64,000 bases of DNA, from the NCBI GenBank assembly GCA_021234155.1, contig JAJEKV010000181.1, positions 618,001 through 682,000 on the forward strand. Reading direction: 5' to 3'. This document shows positions 10,646 through 22,040 of the stretch, piece after piece. The translations under genes and the position numbers were made by a program. The DNA comes from Isoetes taiwanensis. Taxonomy: Eukaryota; Streptophyta; Lycopodiopsida; Isoetales; Isoetaceae. Within the stretch, counting starts at the first letter, position 1; the number at the start of each line of letters is the position of its first letter. Under the pieces are notes generated by a model that saw only the letters and a list, made by a program, of their open reading frames with translations, had not been told where the DNA came from and ran no database searches.

Positions 10646-11279
10646 TAGATGTATCCAGTAGAGTGCACCGTTGAGGAGAAGCTTGTGGTTGATCCGAAAG
10701 AAAAATAAAAGGGAAAATGAGTCCCCTGCTTGTTTGATCCGAAAAGAAAAACAAAGGGAAAACGAAAGGAAGAATCCGAGGAATGAAAATGAGTAAATAT
10801 ACCATTGCGATGGGAACTTGCATGAGTCGAATCAAGAAGAGTTCTTTTCGCACCTGATCAAATATTGTGAATGCAAAATGCCTTTAGCCACTTCAAAACC
10901 TTAAATCCGACATGATAATAAAACAATTTCCATTGTTATTGATCTGAAATGAAGAGAAAACCAGGAATAACCTGAGAAATAGATCAGCCAGGGTCTTTTG
11001 GATCTGAAAAAATGGCAGCAGAAGCAAAATTCGCAAAGATCGAGCCGGTGTAGAATCCGATCTCTCTCAGATTCAATAACGACAGAGGCGCACCCAAAAA
11101 GGCGCAGGCTTTAGCCGTGGAGTGGGATTTATCCCGCATACAAAAAAACCGCTTGTTTTACCACCTATCTCGCGGCTCCTTCCTCGCCGCCGCAAGCCAT
11201 AACCCCAAGAAGCGGAAGCAGCTCGGCCCTGTCGCTACAAGCCATAACCCAAAGATCGGAAACAGCCAATGGAGAGAAA
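10646..11279. other. unique interior of the CACTA-like element
   Basis: No gene, strong repeat or known motif is visible. Purine-rich at 10680-11000 with several short poly(A) stretches. Confidence 0.5.
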
Positions 11280-11450
11280 GGAAAGATACAGGGCACATTG
11301 CCATAGCCAAGGAGCTCCGCCATCGCCATAGCATAGGAGCTCCGGCATCGCCATAGCCAATGCATGGAGCATCGCCATAGCCAATGCAGGCGCGGGAGCA
11401 TTGCCATAGCCTAGGACCTCTGCCATCGCCATGGCCAAGGGAGGGAAACG
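11280..11450 (+). repeat. GCCATAGCC minisatellite, ~31-bp period
   Basis: Five to six imperfect units of 'ggagctccgccatcgccatagcc' type. All frames stay open through it, giving spurious ORFs. A related GCCATAGCC repeat occurs at 38345-38470. Confidence 0.65.
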
Positions 11451-11934
11451 AAAAACACAAGGAACCTCAAAGGGCCAATGAGGGTAGAGGACCCGGATCA
11501 GCATCTTGGCCGTTGATCGCGTCATCAATCGCAGCCGTCGTTTTTAAGGGCATCTTGATTAATGAAATATTTTTAATGGTTTAATTCATATCTTATTTTT
11601 TATAATTCAAATGTTGTGCCCCTAGGATTCACCATGCTACCTGGTTGGCTCCAACATGCCCCCATCGTGTAATATCCTACCGAAAGGCGGCATCAGATTA
11701 TCCGCCCCTCCATTGAACTAATCCGCCCCCCCCCTTTGAACCTATTCGACCCCCCAACTTCATCGCCTGCATAAGACAAACCGTACTAGATTTTGGTATT
11801 TTTTTACCGTACTAAATCGGCAAAGAAAAGGGGGGGCTGGATAGGCTCCTGGGGGGGTGTGTGGGGACATCTACTTCAATCGCTGCACAGCCTGATACTA
11901 CAAAGAGAGGGGGGCGGATTATTCAAACTAGCCC

Positions 11935-12872
11935 ATGTCACGCTGGCTCAAACATGCCACCTAGGCTCCAACATGCCAAGGTGGCTCAAACTCCTGCCAC
12001 GGGCTCCAACATGCTAAGGTGGTTGAAACATGCCACCTAGGCTCCAACATGCCACCTGCTGCTCAAACATGCCATGCGTGGAGTGCCTAGGTGGCGTGCT
12101 TGAGCCTAGGTGGCATGCTTGAGCCACTAGATGGCATGTTGGAACCACCTTGGCATTTTTGAGCCTAGGTGGTACGTTTGAGCCACCTTGGCATGTTGGA
12201 GCCTAGATGGCACGCTGGAGCCCGCTGGCTGAACCAAATTGACATGTTGGAGCCTAGGTGAGCCCGGTGGCATATTTGAGCCACCTTGGCATGTTCGAGC
12301 CTAGGTGGCATGTTAGAGCCACCTTGGCATGTTGGAGCCCACGTGGCATGTTTGAGCCACCTTGGCATGTTGGAGCCCACGCGGCATGTTTGAGCCACCT
12401 TGGCATGTTGGAGCCCACGGGCATGTTGGAGCCACCTTGGCATGTTTGAGCCACCTTGGCATGTTGGGGCCTAGGTGGCATGTTGGAGCCTAGGTGGCAT
12501 GTTTGAGCCTAGGTGGCATGTTGGAGCCCACGTGGCATGTTTGAGCCACCTTGGCATGTTGGGGCCTCGATGGCATGTTTGAGCCACCTTGACATGTTTG
12601 AGCCTAGGTGGCATGTTGGAGCCACATTGGCATGTTATTGGAGCCTAGGTGGCATGTTGTAGCCCATGTGGCATGTTTGAGCCACCTTGGCATGTGATGC
12701 CACCTAGGCTCCAACATGCCATGGTGATGCCACCTAGGCACTAACATGCCACCTAGGCTCGAACATGCCAAGGTGGCTCAAACATGCCAAGGTGGCTCCA
12801 ATATGCCACCTATGCTCCAACATGCCAAGGTGGCTCAAAAATGCCAAGGTGGCTTAAACATGCCATGTGGGC
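11935..12872. repeat. 19-bp minisatellite cluster 1 (copy A)
   Basis: The unit is a 14-base core GGCATGTT(T/G)GAGCC plus a 5-base spacer, mostly ACCTT, TAGGT or CACGT. Orientation switches: reverse at about 11935-12080, forward at 12090-12690, reverse again at 12695-12872. Because 19 is not a multiple of 3, all frames read through it as 19-residue periodic peptides; these are not genes. Confidence 0.93.
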
Positions 12873-13680
12873 ATGATGATAGGACTTCATGCAAGAAATA
12901 TGATAACCTTTGGAACTTTTGGTAGAGGCATTTTGTCGCTCGGGCATAAAAGGCTCAAATAGAGATTCGACTTAAGCCATGCCATCCGAAACGGCTGAAA
13001 TTACCCTAGGGACCAAGTTAAACGGTCATTTTTGCAACGAAAAAATACTAACCCTCTACATGGCAAAGATTCTCGCGCCACCTCTTAGACCAGCTTGACT
13101 ACTTAACATGTTGGACATGAGCTACTTTGGCGCTTCTTGGAAAAGGGGTAGTCTTCTACCCACGAAACTTGGTCTCCAGGGTAATGTCAACGTTTTGAGT
13201 CCATTGGCAGAGTCAGTTCACAGTTTCGGAGTGGGAAAGTTGCCCATCCGTGGCCAAGGTTCTTTGGGAGAGGACCTTTGGGCGACCGCCCTCCTAAGGT
13301 TTTAAAGGCACATCTTATGGCATCAACACCCTCCCTCTACGTGATGACATTGTGCAAGATTTTGGTCGAATCTGACTAGGATATAGCCTCCGAAACGTAA
13401 ACCCTGTGTGTTGCTAGGTTATTGAAGGGTTTACGTTATGGGGGTCGAGTCTTAGTCGGTTGCACTTGGGACATGGTTGAGAAGCTGCAATTGAAAACAT
13501 GAAGCAATAGGAACTGATAGAATGGGGTTTGGAGTTATCCTCCTCCCAGTGTGGCAATTAGAAGTCAAGAGCGCCTTTTGCAGTAGCAAAACTGTTTGGG
13601 ATCATTCGGGATGGCCAATAGATCCAAACTCTGTTATTTCAGTCCGCATATGTGGTTAGCAAAGGCTCACCTAGCTATCC
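12873..13680. other. unique sequence between repeat blocks (copy A)
   Basis: There is no recognisable gene. It contains an inverted pair 'cgtaaaccct'/'agggtttacg' at about 13396-13435 (telomere-type motif). The block recurs at 22984-23790. Confidence 0.6.
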
Positions 13681-13689
13681 AAGAAAACG

Positions 13690-14188
13690 ACCCTTTTCAG
13701 TGAAGGGGAGTCTGGAAAAGCATGCTGCGCAGGGGGATTCGACCCCATCTCCGGGCATGGTCCCCAGAGCATACACAGAGAACTCCATGCAAAGTTTCGG
13801 ATGTGTGAGTCTCCGTCTTGACGCTCGAGATGTAAACCCTAGCAAACCCTAGGGTTTGATAGGGTTTACATTCGGGATGTCTCCGACCCGTGAGGGCCCG
13901 TGGATCCGACGTGGAATACCCGCGGCCGGATTACCCTCATGGCACCGGGAGACAGAGCCAAATTTCCCGTGGCAAAGATACCTTCGGAGACTCCCCTTCA
14001 CAAGCCCCTTTCCGGTGAAGGGGAGTCTCGAAAAGCATGCCGCGCAGGATTTGACCCCATCTCCCGCATGGTCCCCGTGAGCATACACGAGAACTCCATG
14101 CAAAGTTTCGATGTGTTAGTCTCCGCCTTGACGCCGAGATAAACCCTACCAAACCCTAGGGTTTGGTAGGATTTACATTCCGGGATGC
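13690..14188 (+). repeat. ~190-bp direct repeat with telomere-type palindromes
   Basis: Two copies, 13690-13880 and 14003-14188, each begin 'gtgaaggggagtct' and end in a near-perfect palindrome built from AAACCCTA and TAGGGTTT (13832-13869 and 14139-14177). AAACCCTA is the Arabidopsis-type plant telomere repeat unit; here only head-to-head pairs occur, not arrays. Confidence 0.8.
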
Positions 14189-14204
14189 TCCTCTCGATCA
14201 AGAG

Positions 14205-16250
14205 GGCCGTGGAACTTGTCCCCTAGGGTAATTTCGCGCCCGTGATGACATGGAGAGGTCGGATCGCCAATCCGGGCCTCCTCCATGCCCCAAAATCGAA
14301 AACGTGGTCTAAACTCGCCGTGGCCAACGGTGGCCATCCCAATCAAAAATCGAGGGTCTAAAGCTCGCCCGAAAAATACCGGGATTTTCCTCAGACACTC
14401 GCTGCCACTTGGCAAGCCAGCTGGCTGAAAATCAGGATTTTTCCCCCCCCATGCATTAATTATGAATTTCCTGAGCATAAACACAAAAAAACAACGTATA
14501 AAAAGCCGGGTCTCAAAAAAAAGGTGAAATCTTGGCAGATATGCAACATGACGCCGCACACGCAAGAGAAAAATGCACCGACAATAGAAGCACAAGCGCA
14601 GGGCATGAGACGAAGCTTCCGAGCCAACCCCCTTCTGAGGCCACCGGCCCGGTAACGCCCCACCGAAAGCAAAGGAGCTAGCTTTTCTTCTCCGTGGTCA
14701 CATGTATACCACCTAGCAGTCCTAGTGCTCCTATTGTCACTTCAATCTTCTACCAGTGGCCTCGTGGTGAACCCCAAGTATCTTGTTCTTGCAGCTAATC
14801 CAAGCCGGGGCCGAGGGACTGGCTGGACCCCCACTCCGAATCGAACTGGCCGCCAATGGACCCTAACATCCCCATTACCTAGGGGACCAAGTTTCGGTGG
14901 CGTAAGACCACCCCTCTCCAAGAAACGCCAAAGTAGGTCGCTTACTACACACTTGTAGTCAATTGGCATGGAGGTGGATGTTTGAATACCTCCTAGTGAG
15001 GGGTAAGTGATTGATCCCCTGGGGAAACTCGCCGTGGAACTTGTCCCCTAGGGTAATTTGGTCGTTCCAGACGACGTGGCGAGGTCGGATCGCCAATCCG
15101 GGGCCTCCTCCATGCCCCAAAATCGAAAACGTGGTCTAAACCCCCCCGCAAGGCCAACGGTGGCCATCCCAATAAAAATCGAGGGTCTAAAACTCATCCG
15201 AAATACCGGGATTTTCCTATACTCTCGGGGCCACTTGGCAAGCCAGCTGGCTGAAAACCAGGATTTTTCCCCCCCCATGCATTAATTATGAATTTCTGGA
15301 GCATAAACACAAAGAAAAGCATGTATAAAAATTCGGTCTCTCGAAAAAGGTGAAATCTTGGCAGGATGTGCAAATGACGCCGCACACGCAAGAGAAAATG
15401 CACCGCAATAGAAGCACAAGCGCAGGCATGAGACGAAGCCCCGAGCCAACCCCTTCCCGAGACCACCGGCCTGGTGAACGCCCTACTAGGTAGTGGAGCT
15501 AGCTTTTCTTCTCCGTGGTCACATGTATACCACCCAGCAGTCCTAGTGCTGCTATTCTCACTTCAATCTTCTACCGTGGCCTCGTGGTGAACCCCAAGTA
15601 TCTTGTTCTCGCAGCTAGTCCAAGCCGGGGGAGAGGACGGGCCGGACCCCCACTTCGAATCGAACTGGCTCCGCCAATGGACCCAAACATCCCCATTACC
15701 TAGGGGACCAAGTTTCGTGGGCGTAAGACCACCCCTCCAAGAAACGCCAAAGTAGGTCGCTTACATACACACTTGTAGTCAATTGGCATGGAGGTGGATG
15801 TCAATACCTCCTAGTGAGGGGTAAGTGATTGATCCCTTGGGAAAACTCGCCGGGAACTTGTCCCCTAGGGTAATTTCGCCGCTCCGACGACGACGCGGGC
15901 AGGTCGGATCGCCAATCCGGGGCCTCCTCCATGCCCCAAAATTGAAAACGTGGTCTAAACCTTGTCGTGGCCAACGGCGCCATCCCAATAAAAAATCGAG
16001 GGTCTAAAACTCATCCGAAATACCGGGATTTTCCTATACTCTCGGGGCCACTTGGCAAGCCAGCTGGCTGAAAACCAGGATTTTTCCCCGCCCCCATGCA
16101 TTAGTTATGAATTTTCGAGCATAAACACAAAGAAAAGCACGATAAAAATCCGGTCTCAAAAAGGTGAAATCTTGGCGGGATGTGCAAAGATGACGCCGCA
16201 TAATGCTAAGAGAAAAATGCACCAGCATATCTACCTTTCTGAGACTCCCC
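14205..16250 (+). repeat. ~820-bp tandem repeat, 2.5 copies (copy A)
   Basis: The phrase 'ggaacttgtcccctaggg' recurs at 14211, 15036 and 15853, and the sequence between follows the same order each time. The third unit stops near 16250. No convincing coding capacity; ORFs in it are interrupted and differ between copies. Confidence 0.85.
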
Positions 16251-16445
16251 TTCACAAGAAAGGGGCCGCCGAGGTGCCCCGCCCTGTTTGCAAAGACATC
16301 CAAGGTCCATGTCACCATCATCTAGCCATGTCACCTAAAATTTGCCAACATCACCCATCGAAAAGACCAAAGATGGACATCTTTGGTTTTTGGCCTAGTC
16401 AAAACTTGACCTTGCTTACTTGGCATGCCATGTCACCACTTGGGG

Positions 16446-17999
16446 TGCCTAGGTGGCATGCTTGAGACTAGGTGGCATGCCTGAGCCACCTTGGCATGTT
16501 GGAGCCTAGATGGCATGTTGGAGCCACCTTGGCATGTTGGAGCCCACGTGGCATTATGGAGTCCACGTGGCATGTTTGAGCCACCTTGGCATGTTGGAGC
16601 CTAGGTGGCATGTTTGAGCCCACATTGGCATGTTTGAGCCACCTGGCATGTTTGAGCCATGGGTGGCATGTTGGAGCCTAGATGGCATGTTTGAGCCACC
16701 TAGGAATGTTGGAGCCTAGGTGGCATGTTGGAGCCCACGTGGCATATTTGAGCCACCTTGGCAAGTTGGAGCATAGGTGGTATGTTGGAGCCCGCAAGGG
16801 CATGTTTGAGAGCACGTTGGAGCCTAGGTGGCATGTTTGAGCCATTTTGTCATGTTGCAGCCTAGGTGGCATGTTTGAGCCACCTTGGCATGTTTGAGCC
16901 TAGGTGGCATGTTGGAGCCACCTTGGCATGTGGGAACCACCTTGGCATGTTTGAGCCTAGGTGGCATGTTTGAGCCACCTTGGCATGTTGGAGCCCACGT
17001 GGCATGTTTGAGCCACCTTGGCATGTTTGAGCACGTTGGAGCCTAGGTGGCATGTTTGAGCCACCTTGGCATGTTGGAGCCACCTTGGCATGTTGGAGCC
17101 TAGGTGGCATGTTGGAGACCACGTGGCATGTTTGAGCCACCTTGCCATGTTAGGAGCCTAGGTGGCATGTTGGAGCCTGTGGTGGCATGCTTGAGCCACC
17201 TTGGCATGTTGGAGCCCACGTGGCATATTTGAGCCACCTTGGCAAGTTGGAGCATAGGTGGCATGTTAGAGCCCGTGGCATGTTTGAGCATGTTGGAGCC
17301 TAGGTGGCATGTTGGAGCCACCTTGGCACGTGGCATGTTGGAGCCCACGTGGCATGTTTGAGCCTAGGTGGCATGTTTGAGCCACCTTGGCATGTTGGAG
17401 CCTAGGTGGCATGTTTGAGCCAACTTGGCATATTTAAGCCTAGGTGGCATGTTGTGAGCCACCTTGGCATGTTGGAGGCTAGGTGGCATAGTGGCCCACG
17501 CAGGCATGTTTGAGCCACCTTGGCATGTTTGAGCCTAGGTGGCATGTTGGAGCCTAGGTGGCATGTTTGAGCCCACCTTGGATGTTTGAGCCACCGGCAT
17601 GTTTGAGCCTAGGTGGCATGTTGGGAGCCTAGGTGGCATGTTTGAGCCACCTTGGCATGTTTGAGCCTAGGTGGCATGTTGGAGCCACCTTGGCATGTTG
17701 GAGCCTAAGTGAGCCCCGCATGGCATGTTTGAGCCTATGTGGCATGTTTGAGCCACCTAGGAATGTTGGAGCCTAGGTGGCATGTTGGAGCCCACGTGGC
17801 ATTTGAGCCACCTTGGCAAGTTGGAGCATAGGTGGCATGTTGGAGCCCCAAGCATTGGCATGTTTGAGCACGCTGGAGCCTAGGTGGCATGTTTGAGCCA
17901 TTTTGTCATGTTGGAGCCTAGGTGGCATGTTGGAGCCACCTTGGCATGTTTGAGCCTAGGTGGCATGTTAGAGCCACCTTGGCATGTTGGTGCCCACGC
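16446..17999 (+). repeat. 19-bp minisatellite cluster 2 (copy A)
   Basis: Same core and spacers as cluster 1, here almost entirely in forward orientation, with about 80 units. It ends where the sequence changes to 'ctatgcaaaaataggtg'. Confidence 0.93.
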
Positions 18000-18049
18000 T
18001 ATGCAAAAATAGGTGTTAAGTAATTGAAGTAGTTGAAGTAACTTGTGTT

Positions 18050-18620
18050 ACATGGAATACTAGTATAAGAACATGTGATCGTGCGGCACGCATCACATGT
18101 AGCAAATCAAGTACTCTCCCTACCACTATAAAGACCCGTGATATGGAAGGATAGGACATGTAGAGAATCAAGTACTCTTTCCTACTTCTATAAAGACATG
18201 TGAGAATAGAAGTATTACACATGTCGTAATTCATGTATTCTTTCCTACAATGCCTTAGCAAATAAAGTACTCGTCCTACTACTATAAAGACATGTGACAT
18301 GGAAGCATATGACATGTAGAGAATCAAGTATTCTTTTCCGACTTCTATAAAGACATGTGACAATAGAAGTATTACACATGTCGTAATTCATGTATTCTTT
18401 CCTACAATGCCTTAGCAAATAAAGTACTCTGTCCTACTACTATAAAGACATGTGAATGGAAGTATAGGACATGTAGAGAATCAAATATTCTTTCCTACAT
18501 CTATAAAGACATGTGACAATAGAATTATTAGACATGTAGAAATTCAAGTACTCTTTCCTACAGTGGATTGTATTATAAAATGACATGTCACAATAGAAGA
18601 AACTACAAAACAACAGTGGA
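18050..18620 (+). repeat. right subterminal repeats with ACATGT
   Basis: Imperfect tandem units, 65-75 bp within higher-order units of about 190 bp, carry 'tataaagacatgtga' and 'gacatgtagagaatcaag'. The 6-base palindrome ACATGT appears in nearly every unit. Position just inside the right terminus matches the subterminal repeats of CACTA elements. Confidence 0.75.
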
Positions 18621-18765
18621 TGTTTTAGTCCACTGAAAAAAGAACACCATTATCGAACAAAACCATACCTTCACAAATCCACATGTAGGATTCTTTGAAA
18701 ACAGGACATGTAGACCTACCAAAACTGATGTTTTCAACAGTGGACCAAAAACCAGGGTGAGTGTG

Positions 18766-18768
18766 TGC
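18766..18768 (+). repeat. right 3-bp TSD (TGC)
   Basis: TGC follows the right terminus GGGTGAGTGTG and matches 9261-9263. In the second copy the corresponding TGC is at 28829-28831. Confidence 0.85.
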
Positions 18769-20901
18769 TCGTGCCAGAGGAGCTGCGGAGGAAGTTAGAT
18801 GATCGAAGTATCCCCACTTTTCTAGTAGGGTATGATGAGGAGGCAAACGGCTATAGGCTATATGAACCTGTGACCCATAAAGTTTATGTTAGCAGGGATG
18901 TTGAATTTGATGAAAGAATACTTTATAAGGATAGGAAATCTTTGACAGTGCAGGAAGCAGTGGAATGGATACCAATAGACGAAGACGATCTAGAGAAGGA
19001 TGCGGAGAAGATCAAGGAGACAGTAGCGGAACCAGATGTAGTAATAAGTGATGACTCAGATGATGAGCCGGATGGGGTGCATGAGACCATAGAGGTCAAC
19101 AGTGCACCACATACACCGGAGGCAGAGCACGAGGAGGTGCATGAGGCTCTTGGAGCTGATAGTGTGCCAGATGTGCAAGAAGAAGTGCATGAAGGAAGGC
19201 AAGAAGACATTGAAAGTAGAACAACCACACGTCGTACAGAGGTGGAACGGCTTAAGGCGTAACTTCCTTTTGATGCGATGCTTATGGCGGGACAAAGCGA
19301 AGTTCCAAAACCCGAAGATAATATCTTGTGTGGTGGAGCCCAAGACAGTAGAACAAGCTGTGATGGGAGCTGATTCCCTCAAATGGAAGGAGGCTATGGA
19401 GAGTGAGTTGAAATCATTTGAAGAAACTGGAACATATGAATTGGTGTCACGTCCGAGGAGCAAAAATGTGGTTGGCAGTAAGAGGCTCTTTAAAATAAAG
19501 AGAAATGCTGATGGATCAAAAGAGAAAGGTATAAAGCTCCGGCTAGTAGCAAAAGGATACACTCGTGAAGAAGGAGTAGACTATACGATACTTTTTCACC
19601 CATAGTCAAGGTGACTAGTCTAAGAACCCCGATAGCATTGGCGCTCGTAATGATATGGAGATAGAGCATATGGACGGAAGACGGCTTTCTTAAATGGAGA
19701 ACTAGAAGAAGAGATCTATATGGAGCAGCCTGAAGGATATGAGCAGGGGAAGAATATGGTGTGCAGACTGAAAAAAGCGATATACGGCTTGAGACAAGCA
19801 TCTAGGCAATGGTATGTTTGCATGAATAAGTTTTGCTTTCAATTGGGTTTAGAAAGTTGAAAACGGAAGGCAATCTATACATGTGGAAAGAAGGGGACAA
19901 GTGCTTGATTATGGCACTTTTATGTTGATGATTGTGTCATAGTCGTGAATGACAAATCATACCTAGAGAGATGCAAAGTGTTACCAAGAGACGATTCGGA
20001 ATAATGAACTAGGTGAGCTCAAGAAACTGTTGGGTATGGAGGTTAGAAGGAATAGGAAAAAGGGGGAGCTTGCTTTGACGCAAGAGCAGAATATCAAAAA
20101 GGCTTTGGTCCGATACGGAATGGCAAATTGCAATATATCAAAAACACCCCTTGTACCGTGTACAAAAATTAGCGAAGAAGATGTGCCCGAGAAACTTGGT
20201 CGAACAAAGGGAAATGGAAAAGGTGCCGATCGCGCATTGATAGGCTCGCTTTTACATATTGCCAACAAAGACAAGGCCGATATCTCTTATGCGCTTAACT
20301 TGCTCGGTCGTTTTTGCAACAATCCGGGACGAGAGCATTGGATAGCGGCCAAAAGGGTTTTGAGATATTTGAAGGGTACTTTGCATGATGGTATTCACTT
20401 CACCAAGAGTGAAGAAAATGGTTTAACAAAAGTTATGCCGATGCAGACCGGGAGGAGATCCGATGATGAAGTCAACTTCGTGTTATGTGTGCAAATTAGG
20501 TAATGCCGCTATATCTTGGGGGGTGTAAGAAGCGTGAATGTGTAGCCAAATCTAGCGCAGAAGCGAGAATATGTAGCAAAGATATCACAGCGGCCTCTCG
20601 AAATAATTTGGTTACGCAGAAATGCTCAAGGAGTTGGGATGTTTGTTGCCGAAAGTGCTACCAAGCTATACCGCGTGATAACAAGAGCGGAGTGGCAATG
20701 ACTAAAAATCCAGTTCATCATTCTCGCACCAAACACATTGAAATACACCATCACTTCATACGGGATGAAGTCGAAAAAGGGAGATCGATGTGACTTATAT
20801 CCCCACAAAATTGCAGCAGGTGACATGCTCACTAAGGCTCTATCCGAACCTAAGTTGATAGATGCTAAAACCCAGTCGGAGTTGTGGAGTGTAAAGGCTA
20901 A
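18769..20901 (+). pseudogene. Copia RT-RNase H, copy A
   Basis: This is the 3' half of the Copia polyprotein split at 9261. It opens with VPEELRRKLDDRSIPTFLVG, the linker after integrase, then an acidic stretch (DDSDDEPDG, EEVHEG). The RVT_2 reverse transcriptase follows: WKEAMESELKSFEETGTYEL near 19380-19440, [29 protein letters not shown] and the active-site region near 19920-19940, where the YVDD frame is broken. RNase H sequences follow ([46 protein letters not shown]). It ends at a TAA near 20901, just before the polypurine tract AGGGGAG. Several frameshifts make it nonfunctional. Confidence 0.9.
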
Positions 20902-20909
20902 GGGGAGTA

Positions 20910-21867
20910 TGTTGCATATATAGCCTTTACACATGTCATGTAGAAGCGGGGATGAAGCAACAAATGGGAAACCATGCATGTGGGCATGGCATGCGGAATA
21001 GTTGCATGCGGGCATGGCGTATAGTACTCACGGGAGCGGAAGAAGGTGGAGAGAAGCAAGGAAGCGGTGCATCCCGGGTGGAACAATCCAAAGTGATTGG
21101 ATTGAAGGTGAAGTGGCTGAATTGCAGGTGGCTTTAGGTGGAGTCTTGTTTATGCTTGAAGGGATAGAGCTTGGGCTCTCAGCTTTTCCGGTTGCCTCAC
21201 TTTTGCTTCTTTCAAGGTCCGGGAGCGGGAGCTTTTGTTGAGTTTATGCATCTATTGGAGCATCCACATCAAGCTTGGCTCTCGTATTTGGTAGAACCCA
21301 AAATTTTGCCAAAGAACGGGCAAGAATAGACGACTGCGGATTTTTTTTCTGGTTGCCTCACTTTTTGCTTCTTTCGTATTTGGTAAGAACTCAAAATTTG
21401 CTTCTTCTGGTATTTGGTAAGAACCCAAATTTGGTCTGTAAGTTTGTGCAATAGGTTTGTTAGTGAGATTCATAATAATTCGTTAGTGTTCTTCCTTCTG
21501 TTTCCATTGCTCGTTTCGTTTTGAATATACCTTAGAAATTGATTCTTAGGCATGTTCATAAATCGCTTTTGTGCAACAGAAATGACCTCACGCAATTAGA
21601 GCTTCTACTTGACGTGGCAAAGAAATAAAAAGACAAATCGATCGTGAACCCATTTGCTATTGTTGCGTGGCCCACCGAAGTTTATCGCATGTAGGCATGT
21701 TTAATTTTGACACATGTCCAATTTTGATACCGCTTCCATTTTCCAAGCTCTTTCAAATCCGCATGTCTAGATAGCCCTAGTGCCCACAGTTTCAATAAAG
21801 TAAGATTTATCAGAGAAGAGTTCTTTTATCAATCTGTACTTTAACAATTTGTTTCTCTGTTTGATTT
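20910..21867 (+). repeat. Copia 3' LTR, copy A, truncated at its end
   Basis: Starts TGTTGCATATATAGCC after the polypurine tract. It matches the LTR at 30980-31939 but lacks the final GCAACA because the duplication junction falls there. Internal 'tttggtaagaac' repeats occur at 21285-21425. Confidence 0.88.
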
Positions 21868-22040
21868 TTGGTATTTTTTTTTACTGTACTAGATTTTTGG
21901 TATTTTTTTTACTGTACTAAATCGGCAGCAAAGGGGGGGCGGATAGGCTCGGGGGAGGGGGGGTGTGGGGACATCTACTTCAATCGCTGCACAGGCCGGA
22001 TACTACAGTAGAGGGGGGGCGGATTATTCAAACTAGCCCA

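Larger units (their letters stand above)
9264..18765. mobile_element. 9.5-kb CACTA-like DNA transposon, non-autonomous
   Basis: The left terminus is CACACTGACCCC and the right terminus GGGTGAGTGTG, inverse of CACACTCACCC. The inverted similarity extends about 35 bases inward and includes TTTTTGGTCCAC. The 3-bp TSD and different motif-rich subterminal regions at each end fit the CMC (CACTA/EnSpm-like) superfamily, although the termini are not the canonical CACTA. I find no transposase or TNP-like ORF. The interior is minisatellite, segmental tandem repeats and unique GC-richer sequence. Its part from about 11789 to the right end is duplicated downstream. Confidence 0.78.
11789..21867 (+). repeat. 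10.08-kb tandem duplication, copy A
   Basis: This segment runs from inside the CACTA-like element (from 'gattttggtatttt') through its right end and the Copia 3' half to a few bases short of the 3' LTR end. The same order of blocks recurs at 21868-31933, offset about 10.06-10.11 kb. The junction at 21862-21882 joins the LTR sequence 'ctgtttgattt' to transposon sequence at a shared 'gattt', with a short duplicated T-rich filler. Confidence 0.9.

Noticed and set aside
12165-12722. Long open frames with 19-residue periodic peptides (MPRWLKHAT..., also at 16678-17348, 22231-22722, 26785-27731)
   Set aside because: They are by-products of the 19-bp minisatellite, open in several frames on both strands, with no start context or conserved domain.
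11935-17999. CRISPR-like repeat-spacer arrangement
   Set aside because: The 5-base spacers come from three recurring types, there are no cas genes, and the context is a plant transposon.
18923-19562. Minus-strand ORFs opposite the Copia RT (also 28986-29665)
   Set aside because: Shadows of the acidic linker and RT on the plus strand; the Ser-rich text is the reverse of Asp/Glu codons.
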